Source: DASUTB01 sp036374835 (GTDB lineage: Bacteria; Actinomycetota; Actinomycetes; Jiangellales; Jiangellaceae). From it: a DNA stretch of 64,000 nucleotides. The stretch's first letter is position 1. Every line of letters starts with the position of its first letter. This document shows, piece after piece, positions 40,490 to 49,130 of this stretch. Under the pieces are notes generated by a model, which saw nothing but the letters and a program-made list of their open reading frames with translations, was not told where the DNA came from and ran no database searches. The stretch spans positions 1 through 64,000 of the forward strand of contig DASUTB010000069.1 of NCBI GenBank assembly GCA_036374835.1, in the 5' to 3' direction. The position numbers were made by a program, and so were the translations under genes.

Positions 40490-43000
40490 ATGGCCACCCG
40501 TACGTCCGCACCTAGCCGGAGGGGCAGATCGTCCAAGACGGCCGAGACCTCTGCACCGTCCGGCAAGGGCAAAACGAAGCGGTCGCGGCGCAATCAACCG
40601 CCGCCCCCGCCGCCGAAGAAGAAGAACGAAAGCGTTCTGGTCTGGCTCGGCAGCGGGATCGGCACGTTCATCATGGCCATCTGGCTCGGCGTCGCGCATG
40701 TGCTCGGCGGCATCATCCGGCGCCTCGGAACCGCCCGCGAGCTCGACCCGGAACACCGGCGGGACGGTGTCGGGCTGGCCCTGATCGGCGGTGCCCTCGT
40801 GGTGGCCGCGGCGGTGTGGTGGGACATCGACGGCGACGTGGCCGACGTCGTGCGAACCGTCGTGCTCGGTTCGGTCGGCACCGGCGCGTATGTCGTGCCG
40901 TTGCTACTCGTCGTCGCAGCATGGCGCACGCTGCGCAACCCGGAGCGCAACGGGCCCGGTGGCCGGCAGCTGGTCGGCTGGTCGTCGTTCACGCTCGGGG
41001 TACTGGGCCTGGTGCACGTGTCGGCCGGCATTCCACGCCCGGTCGACGGCAATGTCGCGATGCGCTCGGCCGGTGGTGCGATCGGATATGTCGCATCGAG
41101 CGTTCCGGCCGACCTGGTGACGGTGTACGTCGCCGCGCCGTTGCTCACACTCCTGGCGCTGTACGGCGTTCTCGTCATCACCAACACGCCCATCCACACG
41201 ATTCCCGACCGGTTCGCGGCGGTACGCGACTTCGTCCTGGGCAACCGCGGCGACGACGGGGAGGACGAGGACGATGAGTCACTGAGCGCGCCGCAGCCGA
41301 AGCGTTCACGTATCCGGCGGCGCCGTGGAACCGGCGTGACCCCTACCGATGACGAGCCCTACGACTCGCCGCTGGTGCGCGAGCGGCGCTCCGAGCGTGC
41401 CGACCACCGTGCCACCGAGGACTCCGCGGACGAGGCGACGACCAAAGAGGTCAAGCCGGCCAAGAAGAAGCCGGCCGAGCCGCCGCAGCACACCCAGCTG
41501 CCGCAGCGTGTCGAGCAGCTCGCGCTGTCCGGCGACGTCACCTACACCTTGCCGCCGTCCGACGCTCTCGGCCAGGGCAGCCCGCACAAGGCCCGCTCGG
41601 CCGCGTCGGACAAGGTCGTCGAGGCGTTGACCGACGTGCTGGAGCAGTTCGACATCGACGCCGCGGTCACCGGCTACGTGCGTGGTCCGACCGTCACTCG
41701 CTACGAGGTCGAACTCGGCCAGGCCGTGAAGGTCGAGCGGGTGACCGCGCTGACCAAGAACATCTCGTACGCGGTCGCCTCGGCCGAGGTGCGGATCCTG
41801 TCGCCGATCCCCGGCAAGTCGGCGATCGGCATCGAGATCCCGAACAGGGACAAGGAGATCGTCAGCCTCGGCGATGTGTTGCGCGCACCCATCGCCCGCA
41901 AGGATCGGCACCCGATGGTCGCCGGGCTCGGCAAGGATGTCGAGGGCGGGTTCGTGGTCACCAACCTGTCCAAGATGCCGCACATGCTGATCGCCGGTGC
42001 GACCGGATCGGGTAAGTCGAGCTGTATCAACTCGCTGATCACGTCGATTCTGATGCGCGCAACCCCGGACGAGGTGCGGCTCGTGCTCGTCGACCCCAAA
42101 CGGGTCGAGCTGAGTGTCTACGACGGGATTCCGCATCTCGTGACGCCGATCATCACCGACCCGAAGAAGGCCGCCGAAGCGCTCGGTTGGGTCGTGCGCG
42201 AGATGGACATGCGGTACGACGACCTCCACCAGTACGGCTATCGGCATATCGACGACTTCAACAAGGCGGTCCGGGCGGGCAAGGTCAAGGCGCCGCCGGA
42301 CTCGGAGCGCACGATCACGCCGTACCCGTACCTGCTGGTGGTCGTCGACGAGCTGGCCGATCTGATGATGGTGGCGCCGCGCGACGTCGAGGACGCGGTC
42401 GTGCGGATCACCCAGCTCGCCCGCGCGGCCGGCATCCATCTGATGCTGGCGACACAACGTCCATCGGTGGACGTGGTGACCGGCTTGATCAAGGCCAACG
42501 TGCCGTCCCGGCTGGCGTTCGCCACATCGTCGCTGGCCGACTCGCGGGTCATCCTCGACCAGCCGGGCGCGGAGAAGCTCGTCGGCCAGGGTGACGGGCT
42601 GTTCCTGCCGATGGGTGCCAGCAAGCCGGTTCGGATCCAGGGCGCATGGGTGACCGAGAGCGAGGTCCATGCCGTCGTCTCCCACTGCAAGGAGCAGCTC
42701 GAACCGAACTACCGCGACGACGTGATCGTCCCGCAGTCGCAGAAGCGCGAAGTGGACGAGGACATCGGCGACGACCTGGACTTGCTGTGCCAGGCCGCCG
42801 AACTGGTGATTTCAACTCAGTTCGGCTCGACATCGATGCTGCAACGCAAACTGCGAGTAGGTTTCGCAAAAGCAGGACGTTTGATGGACCTGATGGAGTC
42901 ACGCGGCATCGTCGGGCCGTCAGAAGGCTCCAAAGCTCGGGACGTGCTGATCGTCCCGGATGAACTCGACGAGACACTACAGGCGCTTCGGGGCGAATAA
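40490..43000 (+). CDS. ftsK: DNA translocase FtsK/SpoIIIE
   Basis: A septum-located DNA pump of 836 residues. A basic Pro-rich N terminus is followed by four or five transmembrane helices (about residues 40-230), a charged linker, and the motor domain. The motor has Walker A IAGATGSGKSSCINSL, Walker B YLLVVVDELADLMM and TQRPSVDVVTGLIKAN. The C-terminal gamma winged helix (ISTQFGSTSMLQRKLRVGFA) reads oriented DNA signals (KOPS-like). Upstream ATGs at 40454 and 40478 are in frame, but 40490 fits the -10 box and actinobacterial N termini. Confidence 0.94.
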   Translation: MATRTSAPSRRGRSSKTAETSAPSGKGKTKRSRRNQPPPPPPKKKNESVLVWLGSGIGTFIMAIWLGVAHVLGGIIRRLGTARELDPEHRRDGVGLALIGGALVVAAAVWWDIDGDVADVVRTVVLGSVGTGAYVVPLLLVVAAWRTLRNPERNGPGGRQLVGWSSFTLGVLGLVHVSAGIPRPVDGNVAMRSAGGAIGYVASSVPADLVTVYVAAPLLTLLALYGVLVITNTPIHTIPDRFAAVRDFVLGNRGDDGEDEDDESLSAPQPKRSRIRRRRGTGVTPTDDEPYDSPLVRERRSERADHRATEDSADEATTKEVKPAKKKPAEPPQHTQLPQRVEQLALSGDVTYTLPPSDALGQGSPHKARSAASDKVVEALTDVLEQFDIDAAVTGYVRGPTVTRYEVELGQAVKVERVTALTKNISYAVASAEVRILSPIPGKSAIGIEIPNRDKEIVSLGDVLRAPIARKDRHPMVAGLGKDVEGGFVVTNLSKMPHMLIAGATGSGKSSCINSLITSILMRATPDEVRLVLVDPKRVELSVYDGIPHLVTPIITDPKKAAEALGWVVREMDMRYDDLHQYGYRHIDDFNKAVRAGKVKAPPDSERTITPYPYLLVVVDELADLMMVAPRDVEDAVVRITQLARAAGIHLMLATQRPSVDVVTGLIKANVPSRLAFATSSLADSRVILDQPGAEKLVGQGDGLFLPMGASKPVRIQGAWVTESEVHAVVSHCKEQLEPNYRDDVIVPQSQKREVDEDIGDDLDLLCQAAELVISTQFGSTSMLQRKLRVGFAKAGRLMDLMESRGIVGPSEGSKARDVLIVPDELDETLQALRGE

Positions 43001-43084
43001 TGCGAGTTCGCGCAACCTCTTCACAAAGCTTTTGAGAGAGGTTAAGTTGCGTCCGCAGACAGTGTCGACTGAAGGGTGTAGTTC

Positions 43085-44683
43085 ATGACGAATCCTCCGA
43101 CAGAGACTGAACCCGGCTCGGCAGCGCCGAGTCCGAAGGGTTCGTTCCTGACCAGCGTCCACGGACCGGTGTTCTGGCCGGCTGCCGTTCTGGTTTTTGT
43201 GTTCGTCCTCTGGGGGGCGTTCGCGACGGACAGCTTGACCAGTGCGATCAACTGGATTCGCGACAATCTCTTTGGCGGTCTGGGCTGGTACTACGTCCTG
43301 CTCGTATCGATCTTCGTTATCTTCGCGTTGATCGTCGGCCTCAGCAAGATGGGCAATATCAAGCTCGGCAAGGACGACGACGAGCCGGACTTCTCGACCG
43401 GGTCATGGTTCGCCATGCTGTTCTCGGCCGGCATGGGTATCGGCCTGGTCTTCTTCGGCGCTGCCGAGCCACTGTGGCACTTCTTCAGCCCGAAACCAGG
43501 TGTCGAGGGCACGCCGGAGGAGCTCGGCGATGCCGCGATGACCCAGACGATCCTCCACTGGGGTATCCACGCCTGGGCGATCTACGTGATCGCCGGCCTG
43601 GCGATCGCCTACGCGGTGTTCCGCAAGGGCCGGCCGATCTCGATCCGGTGGGCGCTCGAGCCCCTGCTCGGCGACCGGGTCAAGGGTGCACTCGGCGACG
43701 TGATCGACGTGATCGCGATCCTCGGAACGATCTTCGGCGTAGCCACCTCGCTCGGTATCGGTGCCACCCAGATCGCTACGGGTCTGGGTGTGCTGAACAT
43801 AGCTGAAGAGGACCCGGGCAACCCGCTGCTGATCACGATCATCGTGATCATCACGCTGGTTGCGATCACGTCGGTGGTCACCGGTCTGAACAAGGGCATC
43901 AAGTGGCTCTCGAACGTCAACGTCAGCATCGCGGGCCTGCTCGCGCTGTTCGTGCTGATCGCCGGGCCGACATTGTTCATCCTGCGCGAGTTCGTGCAGT
44001 CGATCGGTGGTTACCTGCAGAACATCCTCGCGCTGTCGTTCGACGTCACGGCCTTCCAGTCCGATGCCGGTGAGGCTTGGCAGAACTCCTGGACGGTCTT
44101 CTACTGGGGCTGGTGGATCTCGTGGGCGCCGTTCGTCGGCATGTTCATCGCACGCATCTCGAAAGGCCGTACGGTCCGTGAGTTCGTGATCGGTGTGCTC
44201 GGCGTGCCGGTGCTGGTGTCGATCGCCTGGTTCGCGATCATGGGAGGCACCGCTCTGTGGAACAACATCATCGGCGGCAACACGATCGACCCGAACGACG
44301 TGGGCAGCGAAGGATCGCTGTTCGCGGTGCTCGACACCCTGCCGGCCAGCGAACTCGTCATCGGTATAGCCGTGATTCTGATCGTGACGTTCTTCGTCAC
44401 GTCGTCGGACTCCGGCTCGCTGGTGGTCGACATGCTGGCCTCCGGTGGCGATCCGAACCCGCCGACGTGGAGCCGCGTGTTCTGGGCATCGGTCGAGGGC
44501 GCGGTCGCGATCGTGCTGCTCGTCGCCGGCGACCTCGGTGCGCTGCAAGTCGGTGCTGTGTCACTGGGGGTGCTGTTCAGCATCGTGATGATCGGAATGG
44601 TGATCGCCACATGGAAGGCGTTCAGCGCCGACCCGATGGCGGTGTCCCGACCGCGTGAGAGGGCACCCGTCTCATCCGCCTAA
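43085..44683 (+). CDS. BCCT-family betaine/carnitine/choline transporter
   Basis: A 532-residue secondary transporter with twelve transmembrane helices. The Na+/betaine motif GMGIGLVFFGAAEP (the GxGxG form of betaine symporters rather than the CaiT form) and the aromatic box helix TVFYWGWWISWAPFVGMFIA are intact. It most likely imports glycine betaine or a related osmolyte. The tail after the last helix is only about 25 residues and lacks the long basic osmosensing C terminus of BetP, so osmotic gating is uncertain. It separates ftsK from rimO and ends in a very strong terminator. Confidence 0.9.
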   Translation: MTNPPTETEPGSAAPSPKGSFLTSVHGPVFWPAAVLVFVFVLWGAFATDSLTSAINWIRDNLFGGLGWYYVLLVSIFVIFALIVGLSKMGNIKLGKDDDEPDFSTGSWFAMLFSAGMGIGLVFFGAAEPLWHFFSPKPGVEGTPEELGDAAMTQTILHWGIHAWAIYVIAGLAIAYAVFRKGRPISIRWALEPLLGDRVKGALGDVIDVIAILGTIFGVATSLGIGATQIATGLGVLNIAEEDPGNPLLITIIVIITLVAITSVVTGLNKGIKWLSNVNVSIAGLLALFVLIAGPTLFILREFVQSIGGYLQNILALSFDVTAFQSDAGEAWQNSWTVFYWGWWISWAPFVGMFIARISKGRTVREFVIGVLGVPVLVSIAWFAIMGGTALWNNIIGGNTIDPNDVGSEGSLFAVLDTLPASELVIGIAVILIVTFFVTSSDSGSLVVDMLASGGDPNPPTWSRVFWASVEGAVAIVLLVAGDLGALQVGAVSLGVLFSIVMIGMVIATWKAFSADPMAVSRPRERAPVSSA

Positions 44684-44700
44684 GAATGATCACGTAAAGC
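44683..44700 (+). repeat. Interspersed repeat, short copy on the BCCT stop codon
   Basis: AGAATGATCACGTAAAGC starts with the last A of the TAA stop and leads directly into the terminator hairpin. Here the TGA of the core comes just after the gene's own stop. Confidence 0.65.
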
Positions 44701-44705
44701 TGGTG

Positions 44706-44752
44706 AATACCCCCTTTGCTCGCTCTGCAGCGCGAGCAAAGGGGGTATTTGC
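44706..44752 (+). terminator. Strong intrinsic terminator after the BCCT gene
   Basis: AATACCCCCTTTGCTCGC (44706-44723) pairs perfectly with 44732-44749 across an 8-base loop, an 18-bp stem followed by TTTG. It is the strongest hairpin in the window and insulates rimO from the transporter gene. Confidence 0.85.
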
Positions 44753-44796
44753 CTAGCAACGGCCCACCGGTGGCACTTGCCGCGAACATGTGAACC

Positions 44797-46218
44797 GTGC
44801 AAAGCTCACAGGCTGTGGCAGAACAGACCGTTTCGATCGTCACCTTGGGCTGTGCCCGCAATGAGGTGGACTCCGAAGAGCTGGCCGGGCGGCTGCACGC
44901 CGACGGCTTCAGGCTCGTGGACGATCCGCATGACGCGGAGACGGTTCTGGTCAATACCTGCGGATTCGTCGAACAGGCAAAAGCCGATTCGATCAACGAA
45001 GTGCTGGCCACCGCCGAGCTCAAGAAGACCGGAAAGACAAAGGCCGTTATCGCCACCGGCTGCCTCGCCGAGCGGTACGGCGTCGCGCTCGCCGGCGAGC
45101 TGCATGAGGCCGACGCGATCCTCGGCTTCGATGACTACGAGGCGATCGGCGACCGGATCCGCAGCGTGCTGGCCGGCGAGAAGCTGCACCCCCTGTACCC
45201 CGTCGACCGTCGTACCCGGCTGCCTCTCGCACCGGCCGAGCGCCCTGCCGCCCGCGTTGCACCCGACCTTCCGGACGGGGTCGCTCCGGCCTCCGGCCCG
45301 AGGCCCGTGCGGCGGCGGCTGGACGGTGGCCCGTCTGCACCGCTCAAACTGGCCAGCGGCTGTGACCGGCGCTGCTCTTTCTGCGCCATTCCCCGCTGGC
45401 GCGGCGCGTTCGTGTCGCGGCGGCCATCCGAACTGCTCGCCGAAGCCGCGTGGCTCGCCGAGCAGGGCGTGCGTGAACTCTTCCTGGTGAGCGAGAATTC
45501 CACGTCCTACGGCAAAGACCTCGGCGACCTGCGGCTGCTCGAGACGGTGTTGCCCGAGCTGGCCGAGGTCGAGGGCGTCGAGCGGGTCCGCGTCTCGTAC
45601 CTCCAGCCGGCCGAGATGAGGCTCTCACTCGTCGACACGATGACCGAGACCGAGGGCGTCGTCCCGTACTTCGATCTGTCGTTCCAGCACGCTAGTGCGG
45701 GCGTCCTGCGTCGAATGCGCCGGTTCGGGTCGACGTCGACATTCCTTGATCTGCTCGCCGAGATCCGCGACCGCGATCCGCAGGCGGGCGTCCGTACCAA
45801 CGTCATCGTCGGTTTCCCCGGTGAATCGGAGTGGGACCTACGCGAGCTGGAGAGATTCCTCACCCAGGCCCGCTGCGACGTCGTCGGAGTGTTCGGTTAC
45901 TCCGACGAGGACGGCACCGAGGCGGCCGGCTTCGCCGACAAGATCGATCCGGACGAGGTGGCCGAGCGGGTCGAGCGGATTCAGCGCTTGGTCGACGAGC
46001 TGGTGAACCAGCGTGCCGAGGAGCGCATCGGCGAGACCGTCGAAGTGCTCATCGAATCCGCCGACGGTGAGGGACGGGCGTCCCATCAGGGTCCGGACGT
46101 GGACGGCACCACCACGGTGCGTGAGTGGTCAGGCTCGGTAGGGGAGATCGTCAGGGCGAAGGTGGTCGCCGCCGAGGGTGCCGATCTGGTCGCCGAAGCG
46201 CTGGGGACGACCCGCTAG
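44797..46218 (+). CDS. rimO: Ribosomal protein S12 methylthiotransferase
   Basis: A radical-SAM enzyme that methylthiolates an Asp of ribosomal protein S12. The 473-residue protein has the N-terminal UPF0004 domain with cluster cysteines in VTLGCARNEVDSEEL, LVNTCGFVEQAK and VIATGCLAERYG. The radical-SAM CxxxCxxC is in SGCDRRCSFCAIPRWRG, and a C-terminal TRAM domain follows. An insertion of about 50 Pro/Arg-rich residues lies between the first two domains. The start is GTG 44797 or GTG 44815. It heads the rimO-pgsA-cinA-clgR string. Confidence 0.93.
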   Translation: MQSSQAVAEQTVSIVTLGCARNEVDSEELAGRLHADGFRLVDDPHDAETVLVNTCGFVEQAKADSINEVLATAELKKTGKTKAVIATGCLAERYGVALAGELHEADAILGFDDYEAIGDRIRSVLAGEKLHPLYPVDRRTRLPLAPAERPAARVAPDLPDGVAPASGPRPVRRRLDGGPSAPLKLASGCDRRCSFCAIPRWRGAFVSRRPSELLAEAAWLAEQGVRELFLVSENSTSYGKDLGDLRLLETVLPELAEVEGVERVRVSYLQPAEMRLSLVDTMTETEGVVPYFDLSFQHASAGVLRRMRRFGSTSTFLDLLAEIRDRDPQAGVRTNVIVGFPGESEWDLRELERFLTQARCDVVGVFGYSDEDGTEAAGFADKIDPDEVAERVERIQRLVDELVNQRAEERIGETVEVLIESADGEGRASHQGPDVDGTTTVREWSGSVGEIVRAKVVAAEGADLVAEALGTTR

Positions 46219-46268
46219 AGCTGCGGCGAGCCGTGGCGTCGGGCGTTGGAGGGCGTCTCGCCACGCCG

Positions 46269-46274
46269 TAGGCT
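46269..46274 (+). promoter_or_regulatory. -10 box of pgsA
   Basis: TAGGCT ends six bases before GTG 46281, a leaderless-type arrangement for pgsA. Confidence 0.45.
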
Positions 46275-46280
46275 TGGGCC

Positions 46281-46853
46281 GTGCCAACGCCCCCCGAAGC
46301 GGCGCCGAGCGTCTGGAATGTTGCAAACGCCCTGACGTTCCTGCGAATCCTGCTCGTTCCGATCTTCGGGTGGCTGTTGCTTCGTGAAGGCGGTGCGGAC
46401 GATCTGTCGAGGGTGGTCGCCCTCCTCGTGTTCGCGGCTGCGCTCGTGACCGACCGGGTGGACGGCGAGCTCGCCCGGCAGCGGGATCTCGTCACCGATG
46501 TCGGCAAGATCGCCGACCCGATCGCCGACAAGGCGCTCACGGGTACCGCGTTCGTCGGCCTCTCGTTGCTCGGCGAGCTGCCGTGGTGGGTGACGATCGT
46601 CGTCATGACCCGCGAGTTGGGCGTCACAGCACTTCGGCTGGCCGTGCTGCGGCACGGTGTCATGCCCGCGAGCCGCGGCGGCAAGGTCAAGACGGCCGTA
46701 CAAGGCCTCGCGCTGGGGCTCTACATCCTGCCGCTGCCGGCCGCGTGGGAGCCGCTGGAGGTGACGGCGATGGGTTTGGCCGTCGTCGTGACCATCGTGA
46801 CCGGCCTGGACTACGTGATCCGCGCCATCAAGCTCCGACGCTCGGTGGCCTGA
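46281..46853 (+). CDS. pgsA: CDP-diacylglycerol-glycerol-3-phosphate 3-phosphatidyltransferase
   Basis: A 190-residue membrane enzyme of the CDP-alcohol phosphotransferase family that makes phosphatidylglycerophosphate. The catalytic motif D-x2-DG-x2-AR-x8-G-x3-D-x3-D is visible as TDRVDGELARQRDLVTDVGK followed by IADPIADK. Several helices flank it (FLRILLVPIFGWLLL; WWVTIVVMTRELGVTALRL). The stop overlaps the cinA start (TGATG). The pgsA-cinA-clgR order is conserved in actinobacteria. Confidence 0.93.
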   Translation: MPTPPEAAPSVWNVANALTFLRILLVPIFGWLLLREGGADDLSRVVALLVFAAALVTDRVDGELARQRDLVTDVGKIADPIADKALTGTAFVGLSLLGELPWWVTIVVMTRELGVTALRLAVLRHGVMPASRGGKVKTAVQGLALGLYILPLPAAWEPLEVTAMGLAVVVTIVTGLDYVIRAIKLRRSVA

Positions 46854-47359
46854 TGGTCGACGCGTCGCCGAGTACGGTCATCGAGGCGTTGCGCCGCGTG
46901 GGTGGCACGGTGGCAATCGCCGAGTCGCTGACCGGCGGCCTGGTGGCGGCGGCGCTGACGTCCGTGCCCGGCGCTTCCGATGTGTTCCGCGGCGGCGTGG
47001 TGGCGTACGCGACCGACCTCAAGGCGACGCTGGCCGGCGTCCCGCAAGACATTCTGGACCGGCACGGTCCCGTCGCCGGGGTGACGGCCGAGGCGATGGC
47101 TTCTGGAGTGCGAATCGCGTGCGCAGCGACGTACGGACTGGCCACGACCGGCGTCGCCGGGCCGGACTCGCAGGACGGGCATCGGCCCGGCACCGTGTAT
47201 GTCGCAGTGGCATCGCCGGACGGCACCCGGGTTCGTTCGGTCGAACCCTCGGAGGAGGTCGGCGACCGCGCGGCCGTCCGCCGACGGGCCGTGGAAATGG
47301 CGCTCGCGTTGATCGCCGGGAAACTCGATGACGACGAGCGCAGCGCCAGGGAATCGTGA
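46853..47359 (+). CDS. cinA: CinA C-terminal-type nicotinamide-nucleotide amidase
   Basis: A 168-residue stand-alone CinA C-terminal (PncC) domain that deamidates NMN to nicotinic acid mononucleotide. Motifs are TVAIAESLTGGLVAAALTSV, GGVVAYATDLKATLAGV and ATTGVAGPDSQDGHRPGTVY. The N-terminal COG1058 domain of full-length CinA is absent, as is usual here. ATG 46853 overlaps the pgsA stop by one base. Confidence 0.9.
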   Translation: MVDASPSTVIEALRRVGGTVAIAESLTGGLVAAALTSVPGASDVFRGGVVAYATDLKATLAGVPQDILDRHGPVAGVTAEAMASGVRIACAATYGLATTGVAGPDSQDGHRPGTVYVAVASPDGTRVRSVEPSEEVGDRAAVRRRAVEMALALIAGKLDDDERSARES

Positions 47360-47462
47360 CCACCCGCGCGGCGTTATATCGACATGTGCCAAGCCTCTTT
47401 CCGATTGTCGAGGTTGGCGAGGTACCGTGGAAAGAGACTTCGAACGCGGGAGGGAGTGGCCG

Positions 47463-47774
47463 GTGGTTCTCGTTAGGCGTCTCATGGGCGACGTATTGCG
47501 CCGTCGCCGCGTAGAACAGGGCCGCACTCTGCGCGACGTCTCAGCCGCAGCTCGGGTGAGCCTTGGATATCTGTCGGAAGTCGAGCGGGGCCGCAAGGAA
47601 GCCTCGTCCGAGTTGTTGGCCGCGATCTGCGAGGCGCTCGATCTGCCGCTTTCCGAGGTGCTGCGCGAAGTCAGCAACGAGATGTCGCGGGTCGAAGCCG
47701 CCGCTGTCGGCGCACTCACCGAACTGCGCTCGCCGCGGGCTCGCACCGACCGTGAGGCGGTCGCGATCGGCTGA
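47463..47774 (+). CDS. clgR: ClgR-type XRE regulator
   Basis: A 103-residue helix-turn-helix protein. The core RVEQGRTLRDVSAAARVSLG, then YLSEVERGRKEASSELLAAI, is nearly diagnostic of ClgR, the activator of Clp protease and stress genes in actinobacteria. GTG 47463 has GGGAGG about eight bases upstream; a longer open frame from 47328 overlaps cinA and is rejected. A possible -10 TACCGT lies at 47423. ClgR levels are usually set by proteolysis of the C terminus, whose last residues here are REAVAIG. Confidence 0.9.
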   Translation: MVLVRRLMGDVLRRRRVEQGRTLRDVSAAARVSLGYLSEVERGRKEASSELLAAICEALDLPLSEVLREVSNEMSRVEAAAVGALTELRSPRARTDREAVAIG

Positions 47775-47832
47775 CCCGGCCGGGGTGATACTAGCCAGCG
47801 AACGCGGCCGCAGGTAGTATCGGTAACACTGT

Positions 47833-47850
47833 TAAGAGTCTTACCGGTAA
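47833..47850 (+). promoter_or_regulatory. Two adjacent palindromes before the ROK regulator
   Basis: TAAGAGTCTTA (47833-47843) and TTACCGGTAA (47841-47850) are both perfect palindromes, overlapping by three bases and ending at the AAGGAGG ribosome-binding site. They are likely operators for the ROK protein, set to block transcription or initiation of its own gene. Confidence 0.5.
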
Positions 47851-47862
47851 GGAGGCCGCGTG

Positions 47863-49050
47863 ATGTCGCAGCGACCGGGGACGCCGACCTATCTGCGGGC
47901 GATGAATGATCGGCATGCGTTCGAGCGGCTGCTCAGCGATGGACCGCTCACGCGGGGACGCCTCGGCGAACTGACCGGGCTGTCCAAGGTCACCGCTTCG
48001 CAGCTGGTCGCACGGCTTGCCCGGCGCGGCCTCGTCGAAGTCGTCGGCACCCAGTCCGGCGGTCGTGGGCCGAGTGCCGAGCTCTACGCCGTCCGGGCCG
48101 GTTGCCGGTATGCGGTCGGTATCGACACTGTTCTTGATCATGCCGTCGTGGTGATCGCCAACATCGCCGGCGAAGAGGTCGCACGTGTGTCGCGGCAGAC
48201 CAACGAGGCCGACGACCCGGAAACGCTGATTCCGGGGCTCGTTCGCGAGGCCCTCGCCAACGCCGATGTTGATCCGTCTGACGTGGACAACGTCGTCATC
48301 GGCACCACCGGTGTCGTAGATCCGGATGCGGGCGACGTCACGTTCTCGTTCGATCTGCGCCGATGGCACCGTGGACTGCACGACGCGCTGAGCGCTGAGT
48401 TGCAGTGTGAGGTGACGATCGAGAACGACGTGAACCTCGCGGCGGTGGCCGAGCGCGACCATGGCGCCGCCCAGGACGTTGAGCACATGGTGCTGTTCTG
48501 GGTGGGCCGGGGCGTCGGCGTCGCCGTCGTGCTCGGTGGCCAGCTGCAGCGCGGAGCGACCGGGGCGGCCGGCGAGGTCGGCTTCCTTCCCGTCCCGGGT
48601 GCACCGTTGCCGGAGGATGTGGCGAGCCGGGATGCACGAGGCGGGCTCAGCGGCTCGCTTCAGCAGCTGATCGGCGCCTCTGCGGTGAGCGAGCTCGCGG
48701 CTGTGCACGGTATCGCGGCGGACGGGGCCGAAGGCGCGGTGCGCGCCGCGATCGCGGCGGGCTCACCGGCGGACGCGTTCCTCGGCGAGCTGGCCAAGCG
48801 AATCGCACTTGGTGTGGCGGCCGTATGCGCCGTCGTCGACCCGGCGGTCGTGGTGCTGGCCGGTGACGTCGGGGCGGCGGCGGACGACCGGCTGTGCAAG
48901 CGGATCAGCGATGAGGTCGGGCACCTCGTGCCGGTGACACCGACGGTGGTGCGCACCGCAATCGAGACCGACCCCGTATTGCGTGGCGCGCTGATCACCG
49001 CGGTCGACAAGGCCCGCGCCAACCTCCTCGCCCAAATCGCCGCCGATTGA
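47863..49050 (+). CDS. ROK-family transcriptional regulator
   Basis: A 395-residue protein. The N-terminal winged helix (PLTRGRLGELTGLSKVTASQ, LVARLARRGLVEVVG) is followed by a ROK sugar-kinase-like domain (VIGTTGVVDPDAGDV; IENDVNLAAVAERDHGA). The usual zinc signature of ROK proteins (GxxGH then CxCGxxGCxE) is missing: the equivalent stretch reads GEVGFLPVPGAPLPEDVASR with no His or Cys. It is therefore probably a pure regulator without kinase activity. ATG 47863 follows AAGGAGG by seven bases; GTG 47860 is possible. The stop TGA lies in a repeat copy. Confidence 0.87.
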   Translation: MSQRPGTPTYLRAMNDRHAFERLLSDGPLTRGRLGELTGLSKVTASQLVARLARRGLVEVVGTQSGGRGPSAELYAVRAGCRYAVGIDTVLDHAVVVIANIAGEEVARVSRQTNEADDPETLIPGLVREALANADVDPSDVDNVVIGTTGVVDPDAGDVTFSFDLRRWHRGLHDALSAELQCEVTIENDVNLAAVAERDHGAAQDVEHMVLFWVGRGVGVAVVLGGQLQRGATGAAGEVGFLPVPGAPLPEDVASRDARGGLSGSLQQLIGASAVSELAAVHGIAADGAEGAVRAAIAAGSPADAFLGELAKRIALGVAAVCAVVDPAVVVLAGDVGAAADDRLCKRISDEVGHLVPVTPTVVRTAIETDPVLRGALITAVDKARANLLAQIAAD

Positions 49051-49092
49051 CCATGTTTGGCACGAGATTCGGTGCCACACCACGTCTGTAGG
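49048..49092 (+). repeat. Interspersed 3'-end repeat, copy on the ROK stop codon
   Basis: TGACCATGTTTGGCACGAGA starts with the ROK stop codon. GGCAC and GTGCC form a small hairpin, and CACACCACGTCTGTAG matches the tail of the long copies. The AGAA part of the core is replaced by CGAT here. Confidence 0.7.
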
Positions 49093-49130
49093 CGGCGCAT
49101 CGGGGGGACATGCCCAGCAAGGGGAGTGGG

